A stretch of DNA of 64,000 nucleotides from Kribbella soli (GTDB lineage Bacteria > Actinomycetota > Actinomycetes > Propionibacteriales > Kribbellaceae), in NCBI RefSeq assembly GCF_004331345.1, contig NZ_SJJZ01000001.1:1426001-1490000 (forward strand), written 5' to 3'. The notes beneath the pieces were generated by a model that was not told where the DNA came from, did not search any database, and saw nothing but the letters and a program-made list of their open reading frames with translations. The translations under genes and the position numbers were made by a program. Shown one piece after another: positions 15,551 through 23,767 of this stretch. Numbering within the stretch: the first letter of the stretch is position 1; every line of letters begins with the position of its first letter.

Positions 15551-16480
15551 CTACTTCTTGCTGATCAAGGAGCGGGCGAAGAACTGCAGGTTGGCGGGGC
15601 GTTCGGCGAGGCGTCGTACCAGGTAGCCGTACCAGTCCTCGCCGTACGGGATGTAGACGCGGACCGTGTGGCCCAGACCGGCCAGGCGGAGCTGCTCCTC
15701 GGGGCGGATACCGAACAGCATCTGGTACTCGTAGCTGCCCGGTTTGCGGTTCGCACGGTCGGCCAGCGCGCCCGCGATCGAGATCAGCCGCGGGTCGTGC
15801 GACGCGATCATCGGGTAGCCGTCGCCGTTCATCAGGACCTTCATCGCGCGGACGTAGCCCTTGTCGACCTGGCGCTTCTCCTGGAACGCGACCGACTCGG
15901 GCTCCTTGTACGCGCCCTTGCACAGGCGGACGCGGGAGCCGGCGTACGCGAGGTCGCGGCAGTCGGACTCGGTACGGCGGAGGTACGCCTGCAGGACCGC
16001 CCCCGTCTCCGGGAAGTCCTGGCGCAGCTCGCGGAGGATCCCCAGCGTGGAGTCGGTCGTGGTGTGGTCCTCCATGTCCAGCGTCACCGTCGTACCGGCG
16101 TTGCGGGCGGCGAGGCAGATGGTCCGCGCGTTCTCCAGCGCGACCTTCTCGCCGTCGCCCGGGAGCGCCTGGCCGACGGCGGACAGTTTGACCGAGACCT
16201 CGGCGTTCTTCGTGAGGCCGGCGGCGGAGAGCTTCCTCAGCAGATCCAGGTACGCGTTGGCGGTCGCGGAGGCCGCGGCCAGGTCGGTGACGTCCTCACC
16301 GAGGTGGTCGAGGGTGACGTTCAACCCGTTGCTGACCAGCTTCTCGGTGGCCAGCACGGCCTCCGGAGCGGTCTCACCGGCGACGAAGCGCGCGACGATG
16401 CCACTGGACACCGGCAGTGACGACACGGCCTTCTTCATCTGGGGGCTGCGGGACACGCCCAGCAGGATTCGCCGAAGCAC
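15551..16480 (-). CDS. Proline dehydrogenase
   Basis: A 309-residue monofunctional FAD enzyme that oxidises proline to pyrroline-5-carboxylate. VRLCKGAYKEP, EYQMLFGIR and the C-terminal YGYLVRRLAERPAN, whose Arg pair binds the proline carboxylate, are all present. The GTG at 16480 has GAGGAGG 8 nt upstream and matches the family length; a longer open frame is not needed. No P5C dehydrogenase is adjacent; instead proC follows 28 nt downstream, so opposite steps of proline metabolism sit side by side. Confidence 0.9.
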   Translation of the reverse strand: MLRRILLGVSRSPQMKKAVSSLPVSSGIVARFVAGETAPEAVLATEKLVSNGLNVTLDHLGEDVTDLAAASATANAYLDLLRKLSAAGLTKNAEVSVKLSAVGQALPGDGEKVALENARTICLAARNAGTTVTLDMEDHTTTDSTLGILRELRQDFPETGAVLQAYLRRTESDCRDLAYAGSRVRLCKGAYKEPESVAFQEKRQVDKGYVRAMKVLMNGDGYPMIASHDPRLISIAGALADRANRKPGSYEYQMLFGIRPEEQLRLAGLGHTVRVYIPYGEDWYGYLVRRLAERPANLQFFARSLISKK

Positions 16481-16553
16481 TCCGTGTTCCTCCTCAACCC
16501 ACCCATTGCCGACGGTGTCCATAGTCGCACCCCTGGTTGGGAGAGGATGCGGC

Positions 16554-17588
16554 ATGCCCATCTTCAAGCGTCGCCGCCGGAACGCCGTGGAGGCCGACCC
16601 GATCGGCGCGTTCTGGTCCTGGTGGTCGAGCGCCGGCGCGACCAGCGTCGCCGACGCCGTCGCCCGCCGGGAGCCGACCGACGCGAACGCGGAACTGAAC
16701 GAGCGGGTCGCCCGCATCCACCCGGACCTGGAGTGGGAGCTCGGCCCAGGGCTGCACGCCCAGCACGTGCTGATCGTCACCGCCGCCGGCAACCCGGCGC
16801 AGCGCGCGGTCGCTCGCCGCTGGCTGCGCGCCGCCCCGTTGTCCGATCAGACCTGGGAGTACGCCGATCTGCGGCGGCCCGGGCCCGCGGTGACGATCCA
16901 GTTCGAGGGGCTTCCGCCGGTCGCGGTCGACGAGTCGGTGGTGTCGATCGAGCCGGATTCGGCTTCGGTGCACGTCGGCGTACATCATCCTGTTTTCTCG
17001 TCGCTGTCGACGGACGTGCAGCGGCGGGTGACGTTCCTGATCCTCGATCTGGTGCTCGGCGAGGAGATGGTCGAGACGTGGGTCGGTGCCATCGACACGC
17101 TGCCCGCCGCGCCCGTCGACGCCGTACCGGTGATGGAGTTGCTGCCCGCGGTGGCTGGGTTCGCTGCTGAGCACACGTTGGAGGACGGTAGTCCGGCATG
17201 GAAGATGCTGGAGGGTACGCGCGACGGGCAGCGGGTGATCGCGACGGCTGAGTACCCGTTGCGGTCGATCCGGCGGCCGCATCTCGATACGCATGTCGCG
17301 GTGGCGATCCACTATCCCGTGGTGCGTGAGGACGGGCTGCCCGAGTCCGAGATGCTCGACGAGCTCCGGGCGTTCGAGGACCACCTCACCGACCGCCTGG
17401 GCGGCTCCGGCAACCTCCTCGCCCACGAGACCTCCGCCGGCACCCGCATCCTGCACTACTACACCGACGGCACCACCCCCGCCGACGCCCAACTCCAAGC
17501 CGCCACCACCGGCTGGCCACACGGCAAAGTAACCCTCACCACCACCCCCGACCCCGCCTGGCACAACGTCGCCCACCTCTCCGGCTGA
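16554..17588 (+). CDS. DUF695-like protein of unknown function
   Basis: A 344-residue soluble protein starting MPIFKRRRRNAVEADPIGAFW with GAGAGG before the ATG. The C-terminal third (from WKMLEGTRDGQRVIATA through LHYYTDGTTPADAQLQAA to VTLTTTPDPAWHNV) has the rhythm of DUF695 domains. The first 200 residues are a conserved Trp-rich region of unknown fold. It is divergent from proline dehydrogenase with 73 bp between starts. No catalytic motif is recognised. Confidence 0.7.
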   Translation: MPIFKRRRRNAVEADPIGAFWSWWSSAGATSVADAVARREPTDANAELNERVARIHPDLEWELGPGLHAQHVLIVTAAGNPAQRAVARRWLRAAPLSDQTWEYADLRRPGPAVTIQFEGLPPVAVDESVVSIEPDSASVHVGVHHPVFSSLSTDVQRRVTFLILDLVLGEEMVETWVGAIDTLPAAPVDAVPVMELLPAVAGFAAEHTLEDGSPAWKMLEGTRDGQRVIATAEYPLRSIRRPHLDTHVAVAIHYPVVREDGLPESEMLDELRAFEDHLTDRLGGSGNLLAHETSAGTRILHYYTDGTTPADAQLQAATTGWPHGKVTLTTTPDPAWHNVAHLSG

Positions 17589-17592
17589 CGGG

Positions 17593-17620
17593 TGCAACCT
17601 GGGGCGTCGGGCATTTCGTC
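17593..17620 (+). promoter_or_regulatory. Probable autoregulated ECF promoter of the SigE-family gene
   Basis: TGCAACC (17593-17599), a 17-nt spacer and CGTC (17617-17620). The same TGCAACC plus 17-nt layout precedes the paralogous sigma gene at 51761, which suggests each sigma factor recognises this -35. Confidence 0.55.
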
Positions 17621-17650
17621 TAGAGGGGGAGATGGAGAGTGGAGGCTCGG

Positions 17651-18157
17651 ATGGTGGAGCGGGACCGGGAGTTCGTCGAGTTCGTCGAAGGGGCGGGGGC
17701 TGCCCTGCGGCGGACGGCGTTTCTGGTGTCGGGGGATCGGCATCGGGCGGACGACGTCGTCCAGGACGCGCTGTACAAGCTGTACCTGGCCTGGCCGAAA
17801 GTACGGCGGGTGAGCAACCCGTTCGCCTACGCGCGCCGGATGGTGGTGAACGCGGCGTACGACGGGAAACGCCGGCCGTGGCGGCGGGAGGTGACGATCG
17901 CCGACGTACCGGACCAGGCCGGGTACGACGACTTCGCGGCGGGGCATGCCGAACGGGACGAGGTGCTGGCCGCACTTCAAGCGCTCGGGCCGCGGCAACG
18001 GGCGTGCGTCGTACTGCGGTACTACGAGGACCTGTCCGTCGAGCAGACCGCGGAGATCCTCGGCTGTTCCACGGGCACCGTGAAGAGCCAGGCGGCACGT
18101 GGCCTCGACACTCTCCGACGAGCCATTGACCAGCGGCGGGCGAGCCGGGCGCTGTGA
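17651..18157 (+). CDS. SigE-family ECF RNA polymerase sigma factor
   Basis: 168 residues from the ATG at 17651 (GGAGG 5 nt upstream). A GTG at 17639 would add four. Region 2 contains LRRTAFLVSGDRHRADDVVQDALYKLY and region 4 LGPRQRACVVLRYYEDLSVEQ with CSTGTVKSQAARGLDTLR as the HTH. It belongs to the SigE-family group (TIGR02983 type) abundant in actinomycetes. The next gene overlaps or abuts it and encodes a membrane-anchored partner, probably a regulator or a regulated product. A promoter with a TGCAACC -35 precedes it. Confidence 0.9.
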   Translation: MVERDREFVEFVEGAGAALRRTAFLVSGDRHRADDVVQDALYKLYLAWPKVRRVSNPFAYARRMVVNAAYDGKRRPWRREVTIADVPDQAGYDDFAAGHAERDEVLAALQALGPRQRACVVLRYYEDLSVEQTAEILGCSTGTVKSQAARGLDTLRRAIDQRRASRAL

Positions 18158-18168
18158 AGGAGAACGAG

Positions 18169-19206
18169 ATGGAAGACGTACAAGAGGTCAGCGCCGAACT
18201 CCACCGACTCGCCGAGTCGGAGGGGATGGACCCGCTGGACACGACCCGGGTGCTGGAGCGCGGCCGCCGCGGAAGGCGGCGCCGGAAACTGATCGGCGCG
18301 GGCGGGGCGGTCGCCGGTGTCGCGGTGATCGCACTCGGCGCGAGCCTGCTGCCCAACCTGAGTTCGGCCGGCAACCAGCCCGGTGTTGCGGGCGATCAGA
18401 CCGCGAACTCGCAGTTCGGCCCCGTACCGGGTATCCCGCGCGGCGAGGCGTCCGCGGACCAGCGGATCACGCGCGCGGAGGCTGAGCGCCGCTGTGCCCT
18501 GCGGAACCCGGAGGAGACCCGAAAGCTCGCGGGCACGGGTACGGCGAGGTCGGGACATATGACGATGTACGAGTTCAAGGAGGGCGCGAGCGGCATCACC
18601 TGCCTCATCCCCGGTGGCGACAAGCCGTCGGCGGAGCTGGTCGCGGCGGCGGCGAGGGACCCGCTCCCGAAGAGCACCGCGGACAAGCTGCGGAACTGTT
18701 CCGTGCTGGCCTGGGTCGACGTGACGGGCTGGCAGGTCGTGGCCTCGGACGAGTCGAAGGCGCTCGGAAAGGCCGAATTGGTCGCGATCTCCCCCACGGG
18801 ACACAAGGTCATGGACTGCGGACTGTTCAGGGACAAGGCCTTGGGGGGCGAGTACGAAGGGAGCGCGACGTTCGCGACGCTCACCAGCCTCAGCGGTGAC
18901 GACCCGGTGCTCAACCCGGCGGACAAGTCGTCCCGTGCCGACATGTACGTGGCCGGCGGCGGTGGCGGGGGCTGTACGGCGGGTACCTGCACGGAGTACT
19001 CGATGACCGGCTGGGGCCGGGTCTCCTCCAAGGCCGCGGTCACGGTCCGGCTGCGGATCGGGAAGGGACCGGTCTACCAGGTCCCGGTCGGCGAAGGCGG
19101 CTGGTTCGCCTTCACCTGGAAGACCAAGTCCGTGTACAAGCTGAAGGACCAGGCGAAGGTCGCGGCGTACGACCGGGCCGGAAAGATCGTCAAGGTCTTC
19201 CAGTAA
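18169..19206 (+). CDS. Membrane-anchored protein partnered with the sigma factor
   Basis: 345 residues from the ATG at 18169, which has AAGGAG 7 nt upstream; a GTG at 18154 overlaps the sigma stop (GTGA) and is the alternative. The first 35 residues are cytoplasmic (HRLAESEGMDPLDTTRVLERGRRGRRRRK), then one transmembrane helix (IGAGGAVAGVAVIALGASL), then a large external domain with scattered Cys and a Gly-rich loop. The cytoplasmic stub is shorter than a standard zinc anti-sigma domain and has no HxxxCxxC. A role as anti-sigma or envelope sensor is inferred from position. Confidence 0.7.
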   Translation: MEDVQEVSAELHRLAESEGMDPLDTTRVLERGRRGRRRRKLIGAGGAVAGVAVIALGASLLPNLSSAGNQPGVAGDQTANSQFGPVPGIPRGEASADQRITRAEAERRCALRNPEETRKLAGTGTARSGHMTMYEFKEGASGITCLIPGGDKPSAELVAAAARDPLPKSTADKLRNCSVLAWVDVTGWQVVASDESKALGKAELVAISPTGHKVMDCGLFRDKALGGEYEGSATFATLTSLSGDDPVLNPADKSSRADMYVAGGGGGGCTAGTCTEYSMTGWGRVSSKAAVTVRLRIGKGPVYQVPVGEGGWFAFTWKTKSVYKLKDQAKVAAYDRAGKIVKVFQ

Positions 19207-19273
19207 CGACGATCGTTATCAACCAAAGGGCTGCGCCGTTGGTCTCACCCATCGAACTTCTAAGGGGGAGACA

Positions 19274-20191
19274 ATGGGGAGACTGCGCACAACTTTGACC
19301 GTGCTCGCGGCGGCCGGCCTGGCCGCCGCGGGCGCGACCACCGTCACCACGGCAACCGCGAGCCCAACCGGTACGACGGCAGCCTGCGGACTGAACCTGG
19401 GCTCGGTGACGGCCGGCGGTGACCAGACACTGCAACGCCTGACGGCATCGACCCCGCCGGCCGCCGGCCCGCGGAGCGTCGTACCGAATGTGTACTCCGA
19501 CGGCGCGGTCCGGATGATCGGGTCGCTCGTCAACGAGGCGACAGCGACCGGCAGTTCCCGGCACGGGCGGGTCGTGCTCGGGGACACGATGTACCAGCAC
19601 TGGCTCGAGCTCGACAAGGCCGGCAAGGTGACCTCGTCGGAGCTGGCCCGGATCGGCGGCGGGTGGAGCAAGTTCGTCGACCACGAGACGTCGGTGTTCA
19701 ACGACAGCCCGACGCATCCGCGGACCTACGAGTACGCACTGCGTGCGGACGGCGTGCTGTTCCGGTGGGTCGTCGGCGACGTCGGCAGCTGGAAGCCGTA
19801 CGGATCGGCGCCCGGGTTCGCGTCGGTCAAGTCGATGACGCTGATCAGCAAGGCCGCGGCGTACGACACGTTCCTCGCGAACACCCGCGGCGGCGCGCTC
19901 TACACCATCCGGATCCCGGTCAACACCCAGATGCGGCCGATCGTCACCAAGGTGCGGTCCGCGACCTGGCAGGGGTTCGAGTCGCTGGTCGCCGGCCAGT
20001 GCGGCAACTACGGGACCGTTGTCGTCGGCATCGACAAGGACACCAAGTCGGCGTACCTGTACACCTTCGGGCACGCGGACGGCGCCAAGACGTCGATCAC
20101 CGGTCACGGCAAGGTGCCCGGAACCTTCGCCGATCCCAGCTACTTCCGCTGGGCCCCACCGGTGAAGTCCGACTGGCTGTTCGGCGAGTGA
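19274..20191 (+). CDS. Secreted protein of unknown function
   Basis: A 305-residue exported protein with a Sec signal (MGRLRTTLTVLAAAGLAAAG, cleavage near TASA) and GGGGGAG before the ATG. The mature part has repeated beta-rich blocks such as ADGVLFRWVVGD and GGALYTIRIPVN, suggesting a beta-propeller-like or tachylectin-like fold; that is a guess from pattern. Two Cys occur. A CAACC-N17-GTCT promoter-like pair at 19220-19245 resembles the sigma gene's own promoter, so it may belong to that sigma regulon. Confidence 0.7.
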   Translation: MGRLRTTLTVLAAAGLAAAGATTVTTATASPTGTTAACGLNLGSVTAGGDQTLQRLTASTPPAAGPRSVVPNVYSDGAVRMIGSLVNEATATGSSRHGRVVLGDTMYQHWLELDKAGKVTSSELARIGGGWSKFVDHETSVFNDSPTHPRTYEYALRADGVLFRWVVGDVGSWKPYGSAPGFASVKSMTLISKAAAYDTFLANTRGGALYTIRIPVNTQMRPIVTKVRSATWQGFESLVAGQCGNYGTVVVGIDKDTKSAYLYTFGHADGAKTSITGHGKVPGTFADPSYFRWAPPVKSDWLFGE

Positions 20192-20193
20192 AA

Positions 20194-20229
20194 GATCCGG
20201 CGCGCGCCCACCACGGCGCGCGCCGGATC
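20194..20229 (+). terminator. Strong hairpin after the secreted protein gene
   Basis: Perfect 13-bp stem, GATCCGGCGCGCG (20194-20206) with its complement (20217-20229), and a 10-nt loop. It starts three bases after the stop codon. No T tract. Confidence 0.7.
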
Positions 20230-20294
20230 CCTTGTGCGGTACGCCGTTTGCCCGGCTGACTGTAGCGGCGAGCAGCTGTGACCTCGGCGATCAG

Positions 20295-20300
20295 TAGGGT
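20295..20300 (+). promoter_or_regulatory. Leaderless -10 element of the 20308 gene
   Basis: TAGGGT, 7 nt before the ATG at 20308. It decides the start over an upstream in-frame GTG. Confidence 0.5.
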
Positions 20301-20307
20301 GCTCCGC

Positions 20308-21021
20308 ATGCCCGAGCAAGTGATGTCCGCCGCCGAACGCGCAGAGTTCATCGAGCGCATCGATCGTGCGCTGCCCGGCGGTGTGGTCGAGAGACTGGCT
20401 TCCGACGCCACGCAGCGGTTCGGCGACCGCCAGCCCGAGTTCGTCGACCGGTTGAATGCCGCCCGTCCTGGCCAACGGCTCGAGGCCGTGGCGGATGCGA
20501 TCGTGGAGAACGCCGCACAACGGGCCACTGCGAACGGGATGCAGTACGTCCCCGACGAGGTCGGCAGGTCGGCCGAGGTGGAGTTCACCAGTCTCGAGAT
20601 GGCTCGAAGTCTGCGGCAAGCAGCGGAACTCGGTCCGGACGTTGAGACTCGGGACGCCCGGTACTTCGCCGACCGGGCGCTGACTGCGGGCGACATCGCA
20701 ACGATCGGGATCCAGATCCACGACTTCCGCGGCGGCCTGGACAGCTCTGGCCAACTCCCCGGGCCGCAGCTGCCCGAGCCCAGCGACCCCGCCCCGGACT
20801 GGCTCCAAGACAGAGTGGAGCGTCTCGCGCAGGAGTACGGCGGGGTGCTGGCCGACCATCGCGATCGCCACTCGGGACTGCTGGAAGCCCGCCGGATCTC
20901 CGGCATCGATGTGGTCCGATCGCCGTCCGAGGCACAGACCGCGCAGAGCACGAGCAGTGACAGCGCGAGGTCGGCAGCTCGCGCCGGCGAGACTCGACGC
21001 ACCAGCCCTGAACGAGGCTGA
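20308..21021 (+). CDS. Hypothetical soluble protein
   Basis: 237 residues, highly charged, mostly helical, no signal peptide or membrane segment. It opens MPEQVMSAAERAEFIERIDR; a segment with DRALTAGDIATIGIQIHDF lies mid-protein, and the last 40 residues are a Ser/Arg/Glu-rich disordered tail. I recognise no domain. TAGGGT 7 nt upstream supports the ATG at 20308. The gene converges on the ABC permease, with 3 bp between stops. Confidence 0.55.
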   Translation: MPEQVMSAAERAEFIERIDRALPGGVVERLASDATQRFGDRQPEFVDRLNAARPGQRLEAVADAIVENAAQRATANGMQYVPDEVGRSAEVEFTSLEMARSLRQAAELGPDVETRDARYFADRALTAGDIATIGIQIHDFRGGLDSSGQLPGPQLPEPSDPAPDWLQDRVERLAQEYGGVLADHRDRHSGLLEARRISGIDVVRSPSEAQTAQSTSSDSARSAARAGETRRTSPERG

Positions 21022-21024
21022 GTT

Positions 21025-21762
21025 TCATGCGGTACGGCGTTTGAGGGTTGCTGCGCCCAGTCCTAGCGCCGCGAGGATGAAGCCCAATACGACCAGTGTG
21101 TCGCCGCCTGTGCCGGTGGTGAATCCGTTGCCGTTGGCAACCCCTATGACTGCGTCCACCGCGTAGGACAACGGGAGTACGTCGCTCAGCGCGTGCAGGA
21201 CCGTGGGGAGTTGATCGCGCGGGACGAGCAGCCCGCACAGCAGGATCTGCGGGATCATCACGGCCGGCATCATCTGCACGGCCTGGAACTCGGTCGCCGC
21301 GAACGCGCTCGCGAACAGCCCCAGCGCCGTACCGAGCACGCCGTCGAGGACCGCGACCACGCCGAGCTGCCAGGCGGCGCCCTGGATGTCCAGATCCAAG
21401 AGATACAAGGCGATCGAAACCACAACGAGCGCCTGGACGACGGCGATCAGGGCGAACGCGAGCGCGTACCCGAGCAGGAAGTCCAGCTTTCCCATCGGCA
21501 TCGTGAACAGCCGCGACAGCGTCCCGCTCGACCGCTCGCGCAACGTCGCGACCGACGTGACGACGAACATGATGATCGACGGGAACACCGCGAGCAGTGG
21601 ACCGCCGACCCGGTCGAAGACCATCGGGGAATCGGTGAACATCCACCACATCAGGCTGACCAGCAGCGCCGGCAGCAAGATCAGCATCGCCACCGTCCGG
21701 TGGTCCCGCCGAAGCTGGGCCAGGACTCGGGCGGCTACGGCAAACGTCACACGCGGTGTCAT
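21025..21762 (-). CDS. ABC-2 type transporter permease
   Basis: A 245-residue membrane protein with six hydrophobic helices, the ABC-2 layout of drug or polyketide exporters. It opens MTPRVTFAVAARVLAQLRRD, and RERSSGTLSRLFTMPMGKLDF is the typical amphipathic loop with RE..G.L..L. Its ATG overlaps the stop of the ATPase gene (ATGA), so subunits are coupled. Substrate unknown. Confidence 0.9.
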   Translation of the reverse strand: MTPRVTFAVAARVLAQLRRDHRTVAMLILLPALLVSLMWWMFTDSPMVFDRVGGPLLAVFPSIIMFVVTSVATLRERSSGTLSRLFTMPMGKLDFLLGYALAFALIAVVQALVVVSIALYLLDLDIQGAAWQLGVVAVLDGVLGTALGLFASAFAATEFQAVQMMPAVMIPQILLCGLLVPRDQLPTVLHALSDVLPLSYAVDAVIGVANGNGFTTGTGGDTLVVLGFILAALGLGAATLKRRTA

Positions 21763-22481
21763 CGCGCACCAGCCTTCCGGTCGATCAGGGTGAGGAACGC
21801 CTGCTCGATATCGCTGGTCCCCGCCGACAGGAGCAGGTCCTGGGGCGTGTCGTCGGCGAGCAGTTCGCCGTCGCGCATCAGCAGGAGGCGGTCGCACCGC
21901 GAGGCCTCGTCCATGACGTGACTCGACACGAGCAGCGTCGCGCCGGCGTCGGCGAGCTGGTGGAAGAGGTTCCACAGATCGCGGCGCAGAACGGGATCCA
22001 GGCCGACCGTTGGTTCGTCCAACACCAGGAGTTCCGGGCTGCCGAGCAGTGCGGCCGCCAAGGAAGCGCGTGATCGTTGGCCGCCGGACAGTTGGTCGAC
22101 GCGGGCGTCCGCGTGCGACGTGAGATCGACCGCCTCGACGACCCGTTCCACATCGGACGACGGGACCCCGAGGACCGCCGCGAAGAAGCGCAGGTTCTCG
22201 GTGACGGTCAGATCGCCGTACACACTGGGCTCCTGCGTCACGTAGCCGATCCGGCCGCGCAGCTTCGGCGCACCGGCCGGCAGCCCGAGGACCGAGACGT
22301 CGCCGGTCACCCGCGCCTGCAGGCCGACGATCGCGCGGATCAGCGTCGTCTTGCCACAGCCGGACGGCCCGAGCAGCCCGGTCACCGACCCCGCCCGGAG
22401 GTCGAACCCGACCCCGTGCAAAACCTCCCGGTCGCCCCGCACCACGACGACGTCACGGCAGCTCACCGCGTTTTTCATCAT
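21759..22481 (-). CDS. ABC transporter ATP-binding protein (exporter type)
   Basis: A 240-residue ATPase with complete motifs: Walker A GPSGCGKTT, Q-loop YVTQEPSVYGDLTVTENL, signature LSGGQRSRASLA, Walker B LLVLDEPTVGLDP and H-loop SSHVMDEA. It pairs with the ABC-2 permease downstream. TAAATT lies 6 nt before the first of two ATG codons, so the mRNA is probably leaderless. A 16-bp palindrome covers those codons, implying repression by an unlinked or neighbouring regulator; TetR at 23177 is the nearest candidate. Confidence 0.95.
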   Translation of the reverse strand: MMKNAVSCRDVVVVRGDREVLHGVGFDLRAGSVTGLLGPSGCGKTTLIRAIVGLQARVTGDVSVLGLPAGAPKLRGRIGYVTQEPSVYGDLTVTENLRFFAAVLGVPSSDVERVVEAVDLTSHADARVDQLSGGQRSRASLAAALLGSPELLVLDEPTVGLDPVLRRDLWNLFHQLADAGATLLVSSHVMDEASRCDRLLLMRDGELLADDTPQDLLLSAGTSDIEQAFLTLIDRKAGAR

Positions 22482-22489
22482 ATGATGAA
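22474..22489. promoter_or_regulatory. 16-bp perfect palindrome over the ABC start codons
   Basis: TTCATCATATGATGAA spans both candidate ATG codons and touches the TAAATT -10 (22488-22493, minus strand). A protein bound here would block transcription initiation. Confidence 0.6.
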
Positions 22490-22520
22490 TTTAGCGGGCA
22501 CGACGGACCTTGGCAACAGC

Positions 22521-22610
22521 TAAGGACAGGAGGTAGTCCACGATCTCGGCCTGCTCGCGAGGACGCCCCGCGGGCAAGCTCCGCCCCGGAGGCACTACCT
22601 CCTGTCGTTA
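22521..22610. repeat. 90-nt branched hairpin element
   Basis: Outer arms 22521-22537 and 22594-22610 pair at 16 of 17 positions. Inside lie a second stem, GCCTGCTCGCG (22549-22559) with CGCGGGCAAGC (22569-22579), and a small CTCCG/CGGAG stem (22579-22591). The folded RNA would be a three-way junction. It fills the gap between the HD gene (its TAA stop is the end of one arm) and the ABC ATPase. Confidence 0.65.
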
Positions 22611-23177
22611 GACGATGCCGTAGCCCGTGTCCTCGCTCAGCTCACCCAGCGACGGGTCGCCATAGGTTTCCCGCAGTGCGGCGAACCTCAATACCTTGTC
22701 CGCGCCGAACCGGCGTACCTCGGTGGCGTAGGTCTCTCCGGTGAGGAAGACCGGTGGGAGCCGCTTGCTGTGGAACTTGTCGGCGTACATGACCAGTTCC
22801 TCTTCCGGAGTCCGCGGGAGGTAGTCGTCGACCGGGATCGGCAACGCCTGGCGCACCACGTCGTCGCGGGTGATCCCGACACCTGTGTGACACGACGCGA
22901 ACCGGCAGAGCTCGACCGGGAAGCCGAGGGACGCCAGTAGTTCGTGCCCCAGTACGCCGTGCCGCACGTACGCCGTCGACTCCAGGCGATACACCCCGAT
23001 GTCGTGGAGCAGCGCGCCCGCACGCACCAGGTCGGTATCGACGTCCAGACCGGCGAAGAACTGTTCGGCGATCGAGCACACCAGCCGGCAGTGCTCGTGG
23101 ACGAGCTCGAACGCTTCGCGACTCGGTGCGTACTCCCGGTGCAACGCGAGGATCTCGCCGTCGGTCGGGATCTCCAT
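22608..23177 (-). CDS. HD domain-containing phosphohydrolase
   Basis: A 189-residue HD-fold protein. ALLHDIGVYRLE supplies the HD metal pair, and earlier and later His (VHEHCR, HGVLGHELL, CHTGVG) complete the binding site. Such enzymes hydrolyse nucleotides or phosphodiesters. The ATG at 23177 overlaps the TetR stop as TGATG, so the gene is translated by reinitiation. It is the last member of an operon with ppx/gppA, a sugar isomerase and TetR. Confidence 0.8.
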   Translation of the reverse strand: MEIPTDGEILALHREYAPSREAFELVHEHCRLVCSIAEQFFAGLDVDTDLVRAGALLHDIGVYRLESTAYVRHGVLGHELLASLGFPVELCRFASCHTGVGITRDDVVRQALPIPVDDYLPRTPEEELVMYADKFHSKRLPPVFLTGETYATEVRRFGADKVLRFAALRETYGDPSLGELSEDTGYGIV

Positions 23178-23767
23178 CAACCGGTCAGGTGCAGCTGGAG
23201 AACCGGCGCCAACCGGTCGATCAACGTCTCGATGTCGATGGACGCGATCGGCTCGAGCCCGACCAGGTACCGGACGATCGCGGTGCCGACGAGTTGCGTG
23301 GCGACCAGGCCGACCCGCAGCTGCGCATCGGGTACGTCGAGTACCTGGGCGACCGGCTGGATGATCATCTGGGTGATGCCTTCGCGCATCATCCGTGCCA
23401 CCTCGTCGCTGGTGACGACGCTGCGGAACAGCGCCTTCATCCGCTGCTGCCCGTCCGGCGACTCCCAGACACCGAGGAACACGGTCGCGATCCGGCGCCC
23501 GATCTCGTCGCGCGGCCCGTCGACGATCTGTGCGGCGATCCGGCGCGGGTCGACCGGGATCGCCATCGCCTCGATGAACAGCTCGTCCTTGCTGTCGAAG
23601 TAGTGGTGCACGAGCGCCGCGTCGACACCGGCCTGGCGTGCGACGGCGCGGATCGACGTGGCCGCGAACCCCTTGTCCGCAAAGGATTCCCGGGCGGCCT
23701 GCACGATCTCGCCCCGGGTATCCGGTCCGCCTGGACGGCGTCCCGGCGTACGACCGGTAGCTGTCAC
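23177..23767 (-). CDS. TetR family transcriptional regulator
   Basis: A 196-residue TetR. The HTH is [31 protein letters not shown], preceded by an Arg/Gly/Pro-rich N-terminal arm. The C-terminal domain resembles TetR_C_33-like groups. Its GTG overlaps the isomerase stop by 4 nt (GTGA), and its own stop overlaps the HD start. As an internal operon member its targets are not obvious. Confidence 0.85.
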   Translation of the reverse strand: MTATGRTPGRRPGGPDTRGEIVQAARESFADKGFAATSIRAVARQAGVDAALVHHYFDSKDELFIEAMAIPVDPRRIAAQIVDGPRDEIGRRIATVFLGVWESPDGQQRMKALFRSVVTSDEVARMMREGITQMIIQPVAQVLDVPDAQLRVGLVATQLVGTAIVRYLVGLEPIASIDIETLIDRLAPVLQLHLTG

